Origin: Pholiota molesta
Lineage: Eukaryota; Basidiomycota; Agaricomycetes; Agaricales; Strophariaceae
Assembly (NCBI GenBank): GCA_014925825.1
Contig: JACGCK010000016.1
Span: 310,001-374,000, forward strand
DNA length: 64,000 bases
Reading direction: 5' to 3'
The position numbers were made by a program, and so were the translations under genes. The notes beneath the pieces were generated by a model. It did not search any database and had not been told where the DNA came from. It worked only from the letters and a program-made list of their open reading frames with translations. Positions 35,913-47,101 of the stretch are shown one piece after another. Positions within the stretch are counted from its first letter, which is position 1. Every line of letters starts with the position of its first letter.

Positions 35913-36251
35913 ATGGCGAACAACAAACGCTCATATTTCACGAGTTTCGTCGATGTCTTCACTGTCATGTTGAACACTCCTCTCGTGGAGCCAGAATCTG
36001 TCACTAGACCAACAGCCGTCCCTCTCAAAACACTCTCCGAGGCGAGCCAGCCAGCTTCTTCAGAAACCTCTCGAGACTCTACGTTCTCCTTTGCTAATGT
36101 ATGTCCGTCGTCATTTCTCAGCCTCAGCTGCTGGTTATGCATTATGCTTGAACAACCTCTTTCGCAGTCAGCGAGACATAGTTTAGATCCAAGCTCGGAA
36201 TCTACTTTTGATAGAATAGCACCTGATGACGAAGTCAAGGGGCCCCAATGA
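35913..36251 (+). CDS. Small unknown protein, two exons
   Basis: Not recognised. ATG 35913 follows a pyrimidine-rich leader and TATA-like boxes at 35725 and 35807. A 69-base GT...AG intron (36099-36167) gives a product of about 89 residues, starting MANNKRSYFTSFVDVF, rich in Ser/Thr/Pro and ending DRIAPDDEVKGPQ. Because the intron length is a multiple of three without stops, the unspliced frame is also open (112 residues). On the opposite strand an uninterrupted 155-codon ATG frame (35888-36355) overlaps almost completely. I prefer the plus strand because of the promoter-like context and splice sites, but the choice is uncertain. No signal peptide or membrane segment is visible. Confidence 0.4.
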   Translation: MANNKRSYFTSFVDVFTVMLNTPLVEPESVTRPTAVPLKTLSEASQPASSETSRDSTFSFANVCPSSFLSLSCWLCIMLEQPLSQSARHSLDPSSESTFDRIAPDDEVKGPQ

Positions 36252-36861
36252 TTTATTCTATGCGGTGCGCCTTCCTCCTTATCACTAAACTGTTCGTTCT
36301 GAACTGGGAGCCAAATACTAAAGTAATTCGACTTCTTTGGGGCATTTTTGGGCATCCCACTCGTTCGCTGAATCGACCATAGCGTCTCAGCAGCTAAATA
36401 TCTTGAAGTTAAACTTGCTGATCGTAATATCGTTCTGATATCTGGACTGGACTCTCAATGGACTCTGGACTGGCTCTGGAATATTTTGGATTTTCATTGC
36501 TTGTATTGTCTAATCATGTATCCTCAAAAATTGGGAACTTAATTCCAGTGTATCATGCTTACTGTAGTAACTGTACTGTAAAATTTGATTTTTATCATAA
36601 CATCTGTACTCCATAGCAATCTGATATGTAGTCTGTTCAATTTTCGAATATAATTGGTTCAAAGTCTGGCCAATAATACGTTTGGGAAATTTGGGGAATA
36701 CTGAGGAACACCGCTCCGGTTGCACGCCTTGCCGACCGGAAGGTATTTCTTCTTCTACACCATCGACAATCAATATTAACATTTAACATCCCTCGTGTCC
36801 CATAGTGTATCATCCAGCCAAACGAAGCAGAATACTTAAGGCCAATCTTGTCGTCTGGACC
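36252..36861. other. Intergenic region upstream of the CoA-transferase
   Basis: Contains a short internally repetitive stretch (CTGGACT/GGACTCT, about 36440-36480) and AT-rich sequence. No gene is supported; a minus-strand frame at 36510-36782 lacks any domain. Confidence 0.45.
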
Positions 36862-38956
36862 ATGTCGCGTTTCCTTTCACGCTCGGGGGCTGCTGCGCAA
36901 TGCCATTTGCGACGTACCGCATCGCCCTCTTTTCTACTGGGTAAATACCGTTCATACGAGACGGGCCCGAAAGCTGCGGACACGCCTGCCATTCCTTATG
37001 GTCCTGGAATACAACCACCGTTAAAGGGAATCAGGATACTTGATCTCACTCGTGTACTCGCAGGGCCTACTGCAACAATGCTACTGGCCGATCTCGGCGC
37101 AGACGTTATTAAAGTCGAGGAGGTTTCTCGGGGAGATGATACGCGTATGTCAATCCTTAGAACATCTATATGCCACATCTAATCTCCTCCTAACCTTAAC
37201 ATTATATACTGCGCACCGATCTACTCCTAATGTCTATATAGGTTCATGGAGTCCTCCGTCTGCACCGTTGGTCGAGACCGCGCCTGGTGCTGCACACCTA
37301 CCCCCGAGTCTGCATATTATCTTGCCGTGAACCGAAATAAACGATCTGTAACTGTCAATTTCAAGACCGCCGAAGGCCTAGACATCATTAGAAAACTCAT
37401 TGCAAAATCCGATGTATTGGTGGAGAATTTTATATCAGGCAAACTTGCATCTATGGGGCTGGGCTGGGAGGACTGTCAACGGATTAACGGCCGATTAATC
37501 TACGCCTCTATAACTGGTTAGCCCTTTTACTTTGTCTTCGATTATGATTCGGGGTATGGTGTACTATGATTCTTACTGACATTGCCATGTTCTTTCATTT
37601 TTGGGACCATTCAGGATACGGGCAAACTGGGCCATATAGGACGGCTGCCGGTTACGATGTTATTATTGAAGCAGAAGCTGGTCTTATGCATATGTTCGTG
37701 GAATATGATTCTTACTCAAACCAAGAATGAATACTGACCTTGAGTTCCATCCATGTTTAGCACGGGAGAACCGGATCGACCTCCTGCGAAAGTAGGCGTT
37801 GCGGCCACGGATATTGCTACTGGACTGTATGCCCACGGCGCTATCATGGCAGCATTAATATCTCGACAACAAACCGGAAAAGGCGTTTGGATCGATTGCA
37901 ACCTTTTCGAAACTCAGGTAAATATTCTTTCCTGTTCGAAGTCAGTCACATTTTGGAGGGAGCAAGTTCATACCCCTAAACTTTAGATTGCTGGCCTGGC
38001 GAACATTGCGTCCAATTATCTCATTGCAGGGCAGGAAGCAGGACGGCATGGAACAGCCCATCCTTCTATAGTACCGTACCAGGTGTTTCCTTGTAAGAAC
38101 GGATTTTTGATGATCGGTGCAGGCAACGATAAACAGGTAAGCATTTCGTTTGGACGAGTCAACTGCGTGGTTTCACGGTCATATACTTACGTTTTTCCGT
38201 TCTTCACATATCCGCTCATCTCACGACTATATATTATACCATCTTGAAATCGACATCCATCTCTATAAATGGATAAACCTGTACGCGACAGTTCAGACTA
38301 TTGGCGGAGAAAGTTCTCGAAGACCCACAGTTGGTTATCAATCCCAAGTTTGCGACAAACGATGCACGAGTGAAGAACCGGACGGAACTTATACGTATAA
38401 TTACCGATGTCCTCATGCAGCGTGACAGAGAGCATTGGCTAGAACGTTTTACTGGACTGGGGTACGTCCAGATTTCTGGGTTTCAAAACATCACAAGGCT
38501 TAGAATAATTATGGGTCGCAGTGTACCTTTTGGGCCGATTAACAATATTGAACAAACATTTAATCATCCCCAGGTATGAATTTCCACAATCCAAAAAGCA
38601 CCTACTAATAATAGTCAATCTCTTTCATTTTAGGCGATTGCAAGGAAAGTAACGGTGGAGGTTGACGTGAGTGCCAAGGTTACGCCAACATGTGCATGGA
38701 GTTAATGTGGCGCGTACCATAGCACCCCCGAGCGGGGAGGATTAAGTTGGTGGCACCTGCAGTAACCTACAACGGGCAGAAGATGAACGTACGGCTTCCA
38801 CCGCCATGGCTGTCGGAACACACTACAGAAGTAGGTTATCGATTGTCTGAGTGAATGGGAGGCGCGAATCTGACCCGATGACTTGCGCAGGTAATGGAAG
38901 AGCTGGGATACAGCGCAGAGCAGATAGCAGACCTTCGGGAGCGGGCGATAATCTAG
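36862..38956 (+). CDS. Class III (CaiB/BaiF family) CoA-transferase, probably mitochondrial
   Basis: ATG 36862 starts [20 protein letters not shown], a basic amphipathic presequence typical of mitochondrial import. The family signature follows: [130 protein letters not shown] and [20 protein letters not shown]. The Asp of the GLYAHG region matches the covalent catalytic Asp (VAATD). The C-terminus is [17 protein letters not shown]. One base seems missing in a C-run near 37303 and another near 38737, breaking the frame. Family knowledge: closest in style to SUGCT/formyl-CoA-transferase-like enzymes that move CoA between dicarboxylic acids. The exact acids cannot be told. Confidence 0.83.
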
Positions 38957-39144
38957 GGGAAATGGAGTCACGTGGATATGAGGTCACCGGAGCTTCTGTG
39001 ACGGGATGATGGACGAGCAGGGGTGTGACTGATTATTAGTGGTCGATAAACCTCTTCGTTAACACAGTACCATCTTCCCGCTCCATACCCTGGGTGCTTA
39101 CAACCAAGGCCATCGCACCCCATCCGCTAGCTCCCATACCTTCT

Positions 39145-40011
39145 ATGCCTGTAACTGACATCCATCCCATCCCACCGTCCCATGTACTCCCTAAAGGACC
39201 CCCGGCGTCCCCTAAACGACCTGCCAAAGAAATCGTGCGCGAGCGGAGCGTAACCCCTGTGCCCGCGGCTAATCCAAGGCCGCCCAGTCCCAAAGAACAA
39301 AGGCCAGAGCAAGACAGCAAGTTCACATCGGAAGGAAGATCCAAGGCCCCTTCACTTGCGCCTGCGACACCGTCACTGCAGTTGGAATCCGAGTCCAGGC
39401 CCGAACAGGTGAATGCTCCGCTCCCAAATCTTTCTGAAGGCATTCTGGGTAGACGCTTAGAACAGGATGCCCATATCTGGAATCTTTCTCCTTTTTCACG
39501 TCAGATTTGATTCTTAGGCCGAAGACTAAATGTTGACCTCCAGGATGATGACCCTTCAAAGTCGTTGACCCTCATAGACATGGACACATTTAACCAGATA
39601 CTTGAATTGGACGAAGATGAAGATACCCATGATTTCTCACAGCCTATGGTCTGGGAGTATTTCGAGCAAGCGGAGAAGACATTCAATGACATGGACATTG
39701 CGCTGTTAGTAGCACAGCTTAATTCTCATCCGATTGCTCACTCTCTATTTGAATCCAGGAAAAAGAGAAACCTAGACGGGCTATCTTCATTAGGTCACTT
39801 CCTGAAAGGCTCTTCGGCAGCGCTTGGTCTCTCGCGAGTGCAAGACAGTTGCGAAAAGATCCAGCACCTTGGTCATCTGCAGGATGGGGAACACGAAATC
39901 AAAGAGGATGAGGCACTCGCCAAGATCATGAAGATGATCAAAAGGGTTAGGTCCCAATACAGCGAGGCGAAATCATGGTTGATAGACTTCTTTGGAGAAG
40001 AAGTTGCCTAA
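39145..40011 (+). CDS. Histidine-containing phosphotransfer (HPt) protein, YPD1-like
   Basis: A Pro-rich N-terminal extension, from ATG 39145 (MPVTDIHPIPPS), joins through a 71-base intron (39448-39518) to the HPt four-helix domain. That intron restores a continuous ILGRRLNVDLQDDDPSKS frame. The domain shows MVWEYFEQAEKTFNDMD and SLGHFLKGSSAALGLSRV, where the His of LGHFLKGSS is the phosphorylated residue. It ends SWLIDFFGEEVA (TAA just after 40008). Family knowledge: Ypd1-type proteins carry phosphate from hybrid histidine kinases to response regulators such as Ssk1 and Skn7 in osmotic and oxidative stress signalling. The extension of over 100 residues before the domain is longer than in yeast Ypd1. 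Fungi usually have a single HPt gene, so this is likely the cell's central relay. Confidence 0.85.
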
Positions 40012-40563
40012 ATTTGGGCACAAGGCTGGTACTCTTTGGATGGCTGGATGGACGGAAACGACTGTATGAAGTATAATAGCCGGAGGGGGTGGTTCTCGAT
40101 ACATTCCTCCACTGCACCTGACCATGACGTCAAAACGACCTTGTGCGCTTAACCCGAAAATCGCAGGCAGACAAACCGGGCAGTGACCGCAGAGGCAGGT
40201 GTGCTCGAATAACTTTCATATGTGATGTTGGCTGTACACATGGGCTGTCATTATTCACGCTCAGCCATTGGAACGTAGACCATGATCTATATTTTGTACT
40301 CACACGTATGCCGCGCTCCATGCAAACGGCAGCTTTCCTTCCTATTTCAAATTCATTTCATCTGTTTCTTTTTTGCACTTTTCTGCTTTCACCAACTTCA
40401 GTTGTTACTTTGCAATGAGTAACAACCATGGTTTTGAATTCGGCATGCAACGAATGAAGGACATGGGCAAATTTCAATTTCAAATGTGTACTATAGCATC
40501 GCGCAAATGATAAATGGCTCAGCGCTGCCGACAGGCGGAAGCAGGCGGATCGCGCCAAGTATA

Positions 40564-40571
40564 TGACGTCA
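40564..40571. promoter_or_regulatory. CRE-like palindrome TGACGTCA
   Basis: A perfect TGACGTCA, the consensus site of ATF/CREB bZIP factors, lies 119 bases before the helicase ATG. Its use is inference. Confidence 0.45.
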
Positions 40572-40591
40572 CAGAACGTCATTGACCCTGA

Positions 40592-40637
40592 ACGCGTCGC
40601 ACGTGGCCCAAATTCAACGCGCCTGCATTTGACGCGT
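40592..40637. promoter_or_regulatory. Pair of ACGCGT (MCB-type) boxes upstream of the CHL1-like helicase
   Basis: ACGCGT at 40592-40597 and 40632-40637, with a near match ACGCGC at 40617, all within 100 bases of the ATG at 40690. ACGCGT is the MluI cell-cycle box bound by MBF-type factors that drive G1/S genes. The role is inferred from the motif and the gene's function. Confidence 0.5.
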
Positions 40638-40689
40638 CGGATCGCGTCCCTCGCTATCGTGTCACCAACTTGTCACTCCCACTCTCTTC

Positions 40690-43600
40690 ATGGACTTACA
40701 TCTTCCAACGCCAGCATGTTTCCCTGCATTTCCGTATGATCCTCCATACGATATCCAAACTTCTCTTATGCGCCATCTATACGAATCTATTGAACAGAAA
40801 AAAGTTACGATTGTCGAAAGTCCAACAGGCACGGTAAGCACCTGGAAACAAGGACGCAGACCACCGCTTATAAGAGTATTTGTGCAGGGCAAAACTTTGA
40901 CTTTGCTATGCGCGTCACTTACATGGCTAGCCGATGAGAAAGAACGTGCAAGAAAGGGGAAAATGAAAGAAGTTGTAGGGGACGATGCCTTGGGAGGTTA
41001 GTCCGCTACTTGGGTTTTTCAGAAGTTGCCAGACTATGGCTGATATCCTCAACTCATCTAGCGAAAGATTGGGTTGTTGAGCAATCTCTTGAACGCGTAC
41101 GACGCGAACTTGAAGCCGATGAGCAAGAATACGAAGAACGACTAGCGCAGGCAAGAAAGCGCGAAGAGATCATGCGCCGTGCGGCGAAAGGAAGAGTCGT
41201 GAAAAGGAAGGCCAGTACGCAAAATTGATTTTGAATGACTCTAGGCCTAACGATCTATGCTTTTAGAAATTCGGCCAAGATTCAGGCGTGAACGATGAAT
41301 CAAAGAAAGACGATGTTGACGACGACGAATTCCTGCCGGAGACGGATCAAGGACCGATGACGGAGAGATGCATATATCTCCTGCTCTGCGAGCCCTTATG
41401 GCAAAGTGAGAGCATTTGTATATTGTCCAATTTTTGATTAGACTGACTCTGATAGGGTTGAAGGATCGTCTCGAACAAACTCTGGAAATTACCTCGATGG
41501 AGAAGCCGAAATTACATGCACAAAATCTATTATGCCTCTCGCACACATTCGCAGCTTGCTCAAGTGCTTCCAGAACTGAGTAGGCTAAAGCTTCCTTCGA
41601 AATTGACCATTACAAATCGCCATTCAGATGGTCCACATTCCATACCCCATAAACGAACCATTTCAGAGCTAGATGATGAGAATGCTGCAGTTGCTAGTTC
41701 TTCAAGACCTACACGTGCCATTTCTTTGGGATCAAGAAAACAACTATGTATCAACGACCAACTGCGTGCAAAGGTGCATGATTGGATGAAGCATGCCGTG
41801 AAATTTTGGGCGGTGAGTAATAGTAACTAGTTAAGGCCACTTTGATTAAGCTAAAAGCTGACTTGACTATCAGAAAAGGAAGGCAAAAGATGTGAATATT
41901 TGCCGCCTATTGGAGAAGAAGAAAGGATGTTTGATTTTCGAGATCAAATTTTGGTAAGTAGAAATATAGGCATGAAACTGTGTCTGACGAGGTTCGTTTC
42001 ATAGGCATCACCGAAAGATATTGAAGATCTTGCCTTGGCTGGTCGTCTAGCGCATACATGTCCATATTTTGGATCGAGGCGCGCAATTCCACAGGCAGAG
42101 GTGATTATTATCTTGTGGTGTTGTCGGAGAGGCATTTCATTAATAGTGATGCATTTGGATCGAAGCTGGTGACTTTGCCATATAATCTGTTGCTACAGAA
42201 ATCCGCTCGTGAAGCTCTAGGATCGATCTCAAGAATCAAATAGTCTTAATAGACGAAGCTCACAGTACGTTTTAATTTTAAAGCCTTCATTATTGGTATT
42301 ATATTTTAAAATAACAGATTTGATTCCCACTCTTCTCTCTCTTTCGACCACACCCTCCCCTACTCGATATTATTGACATCGTTTCAGCAGGTCTGCATAT
42401 ATTTTCGCGATTTAAAACGCGACTATCTGCGGTCAATATGCTGCATTTAAAAGGCTTGTTATATTCCTGGATTCCTTGAAAAGTATCGGAGGTCTGGAAA
42501 CCTCTGAAGGCCGGGAGAGGAATTCTACGGAGGTTATCACAGTTACCCAGCTTATAGAACGGATGGGCAGAAAGGTCGCTGGTATCAATCTGCTAGAGAT
42601 AGAATCCTATCTAAAGCGCAGCAAGGTTTGTTCGTCGTTCGGAGTAACGCACAAGATAAATTGAAGGATTGTATAGATTGCCAGGAAGATAGCTGGATAT
42701 TCTAGTAACCAGGCAGAGAAAGAGGCTGGCAAGTTTTTTCTGAAGCAAATATCTACTTGAGGACTCACATTCTACAGATCCAAAGGCTAAATTGTCCATT
42801 AGGAAAGGTCAATCCCACCCTTACACGTTGTTGAGGACTTCATGTTGTCACTTACCAACACGAACGCAGGTATGTAAGATTTCCTTGACATTTCCGCTAA
42901 CGCTCAACGAGCTAGATGGCCGTTAACCTTGACTCTGGTTAATACCCCCAGCTGGGAAAGTACCGTGGAACTGAAGTATCAATTACTCAATCCGTCGCCT
43001 AATTTCATGGAAGTGGTGGAAGAAGCTCGGTCGGTTGTCTTGGCTGGCGGGACCATGTCACCCGTAAGCGCTTGCCATTTACAACAGTGCTTGTGCTGAT
43101 GTCCTTTCTTTCATGAATGAGGTTTCCGACGTTATCAATCAGCTATTCTCAGCCTCCCTTCAGAGAAATTACCTGTTTTTCTTGCGGGCATATAATACCA
43201 GAAGAGAACCTTCAAACCTTGGTAGTCGGAAAGGGTCCGACGGGAGTAGAGCTAGAATTCAAGGCAAATAAACAGACGGATCCAACCACGGTAAGTTATT
43301 CCGTCGCGGCAGAATTTATGATTCTAAGTCATATTTGAAGATTGCACAGTTGGGTCAGATATTACTTAACTTTGCCAGTATAATTCCAGCAGGCGTCATC
43401 ATCTTTTTCCCATCCTATAAATTTCTGAATACAACAAAAGCACTGTGGACGAATAGCGGCATTTTGGCCAAATTAGGAGTTAAGAAGGAGGTAAAGATAT
43501 ATGGTTGAATTTGTGTTCATAACCATCGCCGACGATTTCTTGCCCAGGTGTTTTTTGAGCCTGAAGATAGTTCGCAAGTGGAAAGCGTCCTTCAAGAATA

Positions 43601-44190
43601 CGGGGAAGCGGCTACAAAGGTACGGGAAGCCAATAATCATCTCCTCCATCGCTGACGAAGTTTCCAATTCGATCGTATAGCCAAAGGAGGGCAAGAAGGG
43701 AGCTATGCTCTTTGCTGTTATTGGAGCGAAGCTATCAGAGGGGTTGAATTTTGCAGACGACTTGGCTCGTGGAGTGGTCATCGTTGGACTTCCATTTGCC
43801 AACCTTGGATCGCCTGAGCTTCAAGAACGAATGAAATATGTGAAACGCTCGAAGAACAGCGAGGTACAGTCGTGAAAGAGAAGGGCCAAAAAGATGCAGC
43901 GGCAGAGCTGTACGAGAATATGTGCATGAATGCCGTCAACCAAAGTATAGGTAAGCTTTAGGCACCATCGTTACACCACTTAGTCGCCGACGCATTAGCA
44001 CTTGCATTTAGGGCGGGCGATACGGCACCAGAATGATTGGGCGTCTTTGCTCCTCCTCGATCGAAGATATGCGAGCACATCCATTAGGAATAAGTTACCT
44101 AAATGGATTGGTAAGAAGATCATCATTTCCGAAGGTTTTGGTCAAACTGTGAAGGAAATGGCGGCGTTCTTCAGAAACAAGAGAGCATGA
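40690..44190 (+). CDS. CHL1: Iron-sulphur DEAH helicase CHL1/DDX11-like (sister-chromatid cohesion)
   Basis: ATG 40690 begins [21 protein letters not shown], the typical DDX11/Chl1 start. Motif [15 protein letters not shown], is split by an intron (40834-40887). [15 protein letters not shown], four iron-sulphur Cys ([32 protein letters not shown]), the [15 protein letters not shown] box, [51 protein letters not shown] and [20 protein letters not shown] follow in XPD-family order. The protein ends [11 protein letters not shown] (TGA 44188-44190). Family knowledge: Chl1 unwinds DNA at replication forks and supports cohesion. The frame slips by one base near 41784, 42220, 43160 and 43848, each repaired by one extra base in a short run. 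The HPt gene lies 680 bases upstream on the same strand. Confidence 0.87.
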
Positions 44191-44814
44191 TGTCGATGCC
44201 GGACGTACGTTCGCTTCCGATACTGTTGACTTCTTGAAGAAGGCTGATGAAATGTCATTGTGAAGAAGTTTAGCCTCTTGACGTCAGGAACAAAAGATGA
44301 TCTACAAAAATCGGATCCGAGGTAGTAAAGTATAATAATAGTGATAATGTAAACTAGTCCAGTAATGGTCCTCTCGAACACTCTGCCTACACTGCGCTGA
44401 GTCAGGAATTCAAGGCGCATCTGCAAAACCTTCAGGAAGGAAGATAAAGCAGAAGCATTGCTATGGATGTCATTTGATAGCATTGCTACTATTTTGTGCA
44501 ACGCGAGGGCTGATAAAATTCTTCGAGGCGCCTTAGCTGGGCTTCATCAGCTTGACATGGAAAATGGTTGCTTGTTGACATAAACAGTATCCACATTGAT
44601 ATGATATCCTGATGGCGTTTACCTGTTACAGACTATACTCGAGTCTCGAGCCGACGGAAATCCTCTTGACCGCGTGATTTCTGCCGCCTCGTGGCTTTCC
44701 CTTTACAACCCATCACCTAGCGCCCTGAGGTGCTCCCGCTCGCTTGCGCTCTGGTCCTCTTCTGCCTCCTGGCCGCAAAGTGCGAAAGGTCGTACGCCGC
44801 CGCGTTATGAAGAT
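44191..44814. other. Intergenic region
   Basis: No gene supported between the CHL1-like helicase and the next plus-strand gene. A minus-strand frame (44142-44501) overlaps the helicase 3' end and has no domain. Confidence 0.45.
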
Positions 44815-46933
44815 ATGGGCTTCTTCGCGTCCAGAAAAGCGGAAGACAACGACAGCTACCAAGTCGCCATCGGTGTTGGTGGAGGTGCGAATGACAAATC
44901 GTCCGTCGTGCAAGTCATCCGTTCGCGTTTCGTGAGTGGCGTTCGTTTTGTGCTTGTGCTTGCGTTCTAACTTACAAAACGACGTTGCCGCACTGATTTC
45001 CCTGCTTCCCATCATCTCCCCCGTTCATTTCATTATTATGGCCCCTTTTTTGCCTGAACGACTCGTGGTTTTAGTACGGCAAGAAGGGCAAGGAAAGAGA
45101 AGATCAGCCACCTTCATTTCTCGGTAGCGCGTCAAGCGCCCAAGTTCTTTCGCCTTCGAATATACCCGTTGCGGCCAGTCCTGTGTCCGCCACACCCACC
45201 AGAGGCGCGGGGCCCAGTATCCTCCGCAACCCCATGGATCACGAGCGACCGCCTCCCGCGACACCCCCTAAGAAACGTTTTCATGATACCACACCAGCTA
45301 GTCCAACGCCGACTCGCAGCCAAGATACCCCAGGACCCTCTTCTCATGCAAAGACAATCAGTGTCAGTTCCAGCGCTCTCTCTCCCCGGAAAAATACGGA
45401 TACCGTCACGTAAGAGAATCTGGATTGTGGTGAAGTAAACGGTGATAATGACGCGCATACAGTGTGACTTTGGCTCAGCGACTCAATGAATTGTCCGTAG
45501 CGAACTCTGAAGGTCTTCTGAGGTGTGTATACGTTCCATTTGAGTGCATACGGCGACTTATTTCCGTACAGTGATGATGAATATCGCATCCTTCGGCAAA
45601 ATCTCTTCGAGAGGTTCTCAAGTAATGCTGCTGTCCCAACGGAAACCCCTCTAGTACCTGCTACTCCGCAATCACGGCCGAGGAAAGTCGGGCAAGAACG
45701 ACGTAAGATTTTTGTCTGTCTGTATTTCTGCAAGTTAGCGAACGACGTTATTTCCTAGCATCATCTCGTCCTTTGTCGAATTTCCAAGTCGAGCGACCTC
45801 TTTCTATCAGTTCGAAGACAGTATCCAGTGTGAGCGACTTATTCAAGCGAGCCACAGGGCGACGGTCCAACTCGAAGGACCTAAGCGACACCTCTAGTAT
45901 CTGGTCTTCAACATCCAATACTTCCTTTTTCCGAATCCCGAGAGGGCTGATCAGAAAGTCAAGTAATGCATCTGTGCGCACAAATGCATCTCGTCAAGCT
46001 GATACAATATCTGTGTCTTCAAGAGCTCCAGCCAGCCGAGGAAACGATGAAACCCCTATTTCACCAACTGCGAGACCTGCAGGAAGCATCAGAAAGCTTG
46101 CGGCTCCGCCGTCTTCATTCCCCGGCAATCGTGGATTGGCCCAAGAAACTCGAAATACAAATAGCGTGCATAACGTATTTGACGAAGGACATCTAGTAAC
46201 CGTCAAAGACATAACACAAGAGATCTTGAATGTGGAAGCTGAAGCTAAGCGTGTAATGGACGCCTTCAGCGGTTTGGAGGTAACGACATTGGCTAAGGCG
46301 CAGAGAGGCCAGATCAGGCCGTCTCTGAAATCCGCGGACTTCGGGAAGAATAGCAATGGTGAATCGCAATGGGGATTAGATTCAGAGGGGCATCGGCGCA
46401 TCAACCTTGCAGACGACACCGTTTCTATGCGTTCTGGCATTTCAATTGGAACGGCACCTTCAATGGCACCTTCAATTCCTCGCTCTGTCTATTCGACGAA
46501 GAAGATTGGCAGGTCAAAAATGTCAATGAATTCTCCTTCTGTCTTAACGATTTCGCGGCCAGGATCGTTGCACAGAAAAAACTCTTCGTCGAGCGTCACC
46601 TCGGAGAAAAGGCTTCCCAAAAGCGTGATACCACCTCCCGTCCCTGCACTACCAAACTCGATATCACAGGGCCATCTCAAAGCTGCTAGTATTTCAAACC
46701 TCAGTCTTGCGAGAAGCACAGGCCATCTTCCTATGAATACTGTGCCAGAAGACGAGGGTATGTCAACTTCTGGGACGGTGAAGTCTCTGCGGGTAGATGA
46801 GGACGTCGAGACCGAGATGGACGAGATTAGAAGACGAAGGGAGGAGGTAAGCCACCGCTATGATGCACGTTTGGAATACTTGCGGGCCAAGTTGAAGGGA
46901 GCCCAATTGCACGAGAAACTCATGCGGAAGTAG
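44815..46933 (+). CDS. Conserved Ser-rich protein of unknown function with SHOCT-like and C-terminal coiled-coil segments
   Basis: Function not recognised. ATG 44815 starts MGFFASRKAEDNDSYQVAIG, and four introns splice cleanly. A short helical segment, LAQRLNELSVANSEGLLSDD followed by EYRILRQNLFERF, resembles the SHOCT-type short oligomerisation motif (a helix, a GLLSDDEY turn and a second helix). The rest is Ser/Arg/Pro-rich and probably disordered. Within it, an ordered-looking segment (TVKDITQEILNVEAEAKRVMDAFSGLE) and a C-terminal coiled coil (ETEMDEIRRRREEVSHRYDARLEYLRAKLKGAQLHEKL) stand out. Many RxxS-type sites suggest kinase regulation. The pattern looks conserved and under selection, since no frame break occurs in over 600 codons. 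Coiled-coil and oligomerisation roles are inference. Confidence 0.65.
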
Positions 46934-47101
46934 TGTAGTTTGTAGTACTTAATTACATTGTTTGTTATTGGTAGATTAGATCTTGTGTATACCCGGCATT
47001 TGCCGTTCTTGCTTTCTCAATTAGGAGTAAATTGCCCAAATCAGGATGTCCTCAGTTGCGCTGGTCGACAACCACCACCACCAGTCCACAGGCCCTCTCC
47101 C

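Larger units (their letters stand above)
40012..40689. other. Promoter region of the CHL1-like gene
   Basis: No gene seen between the HPt gene and the helicase. The last 130 bases carry a CRE-like palindrome and two ACGCGT boxes (separate entries). Confidence 0.5.
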
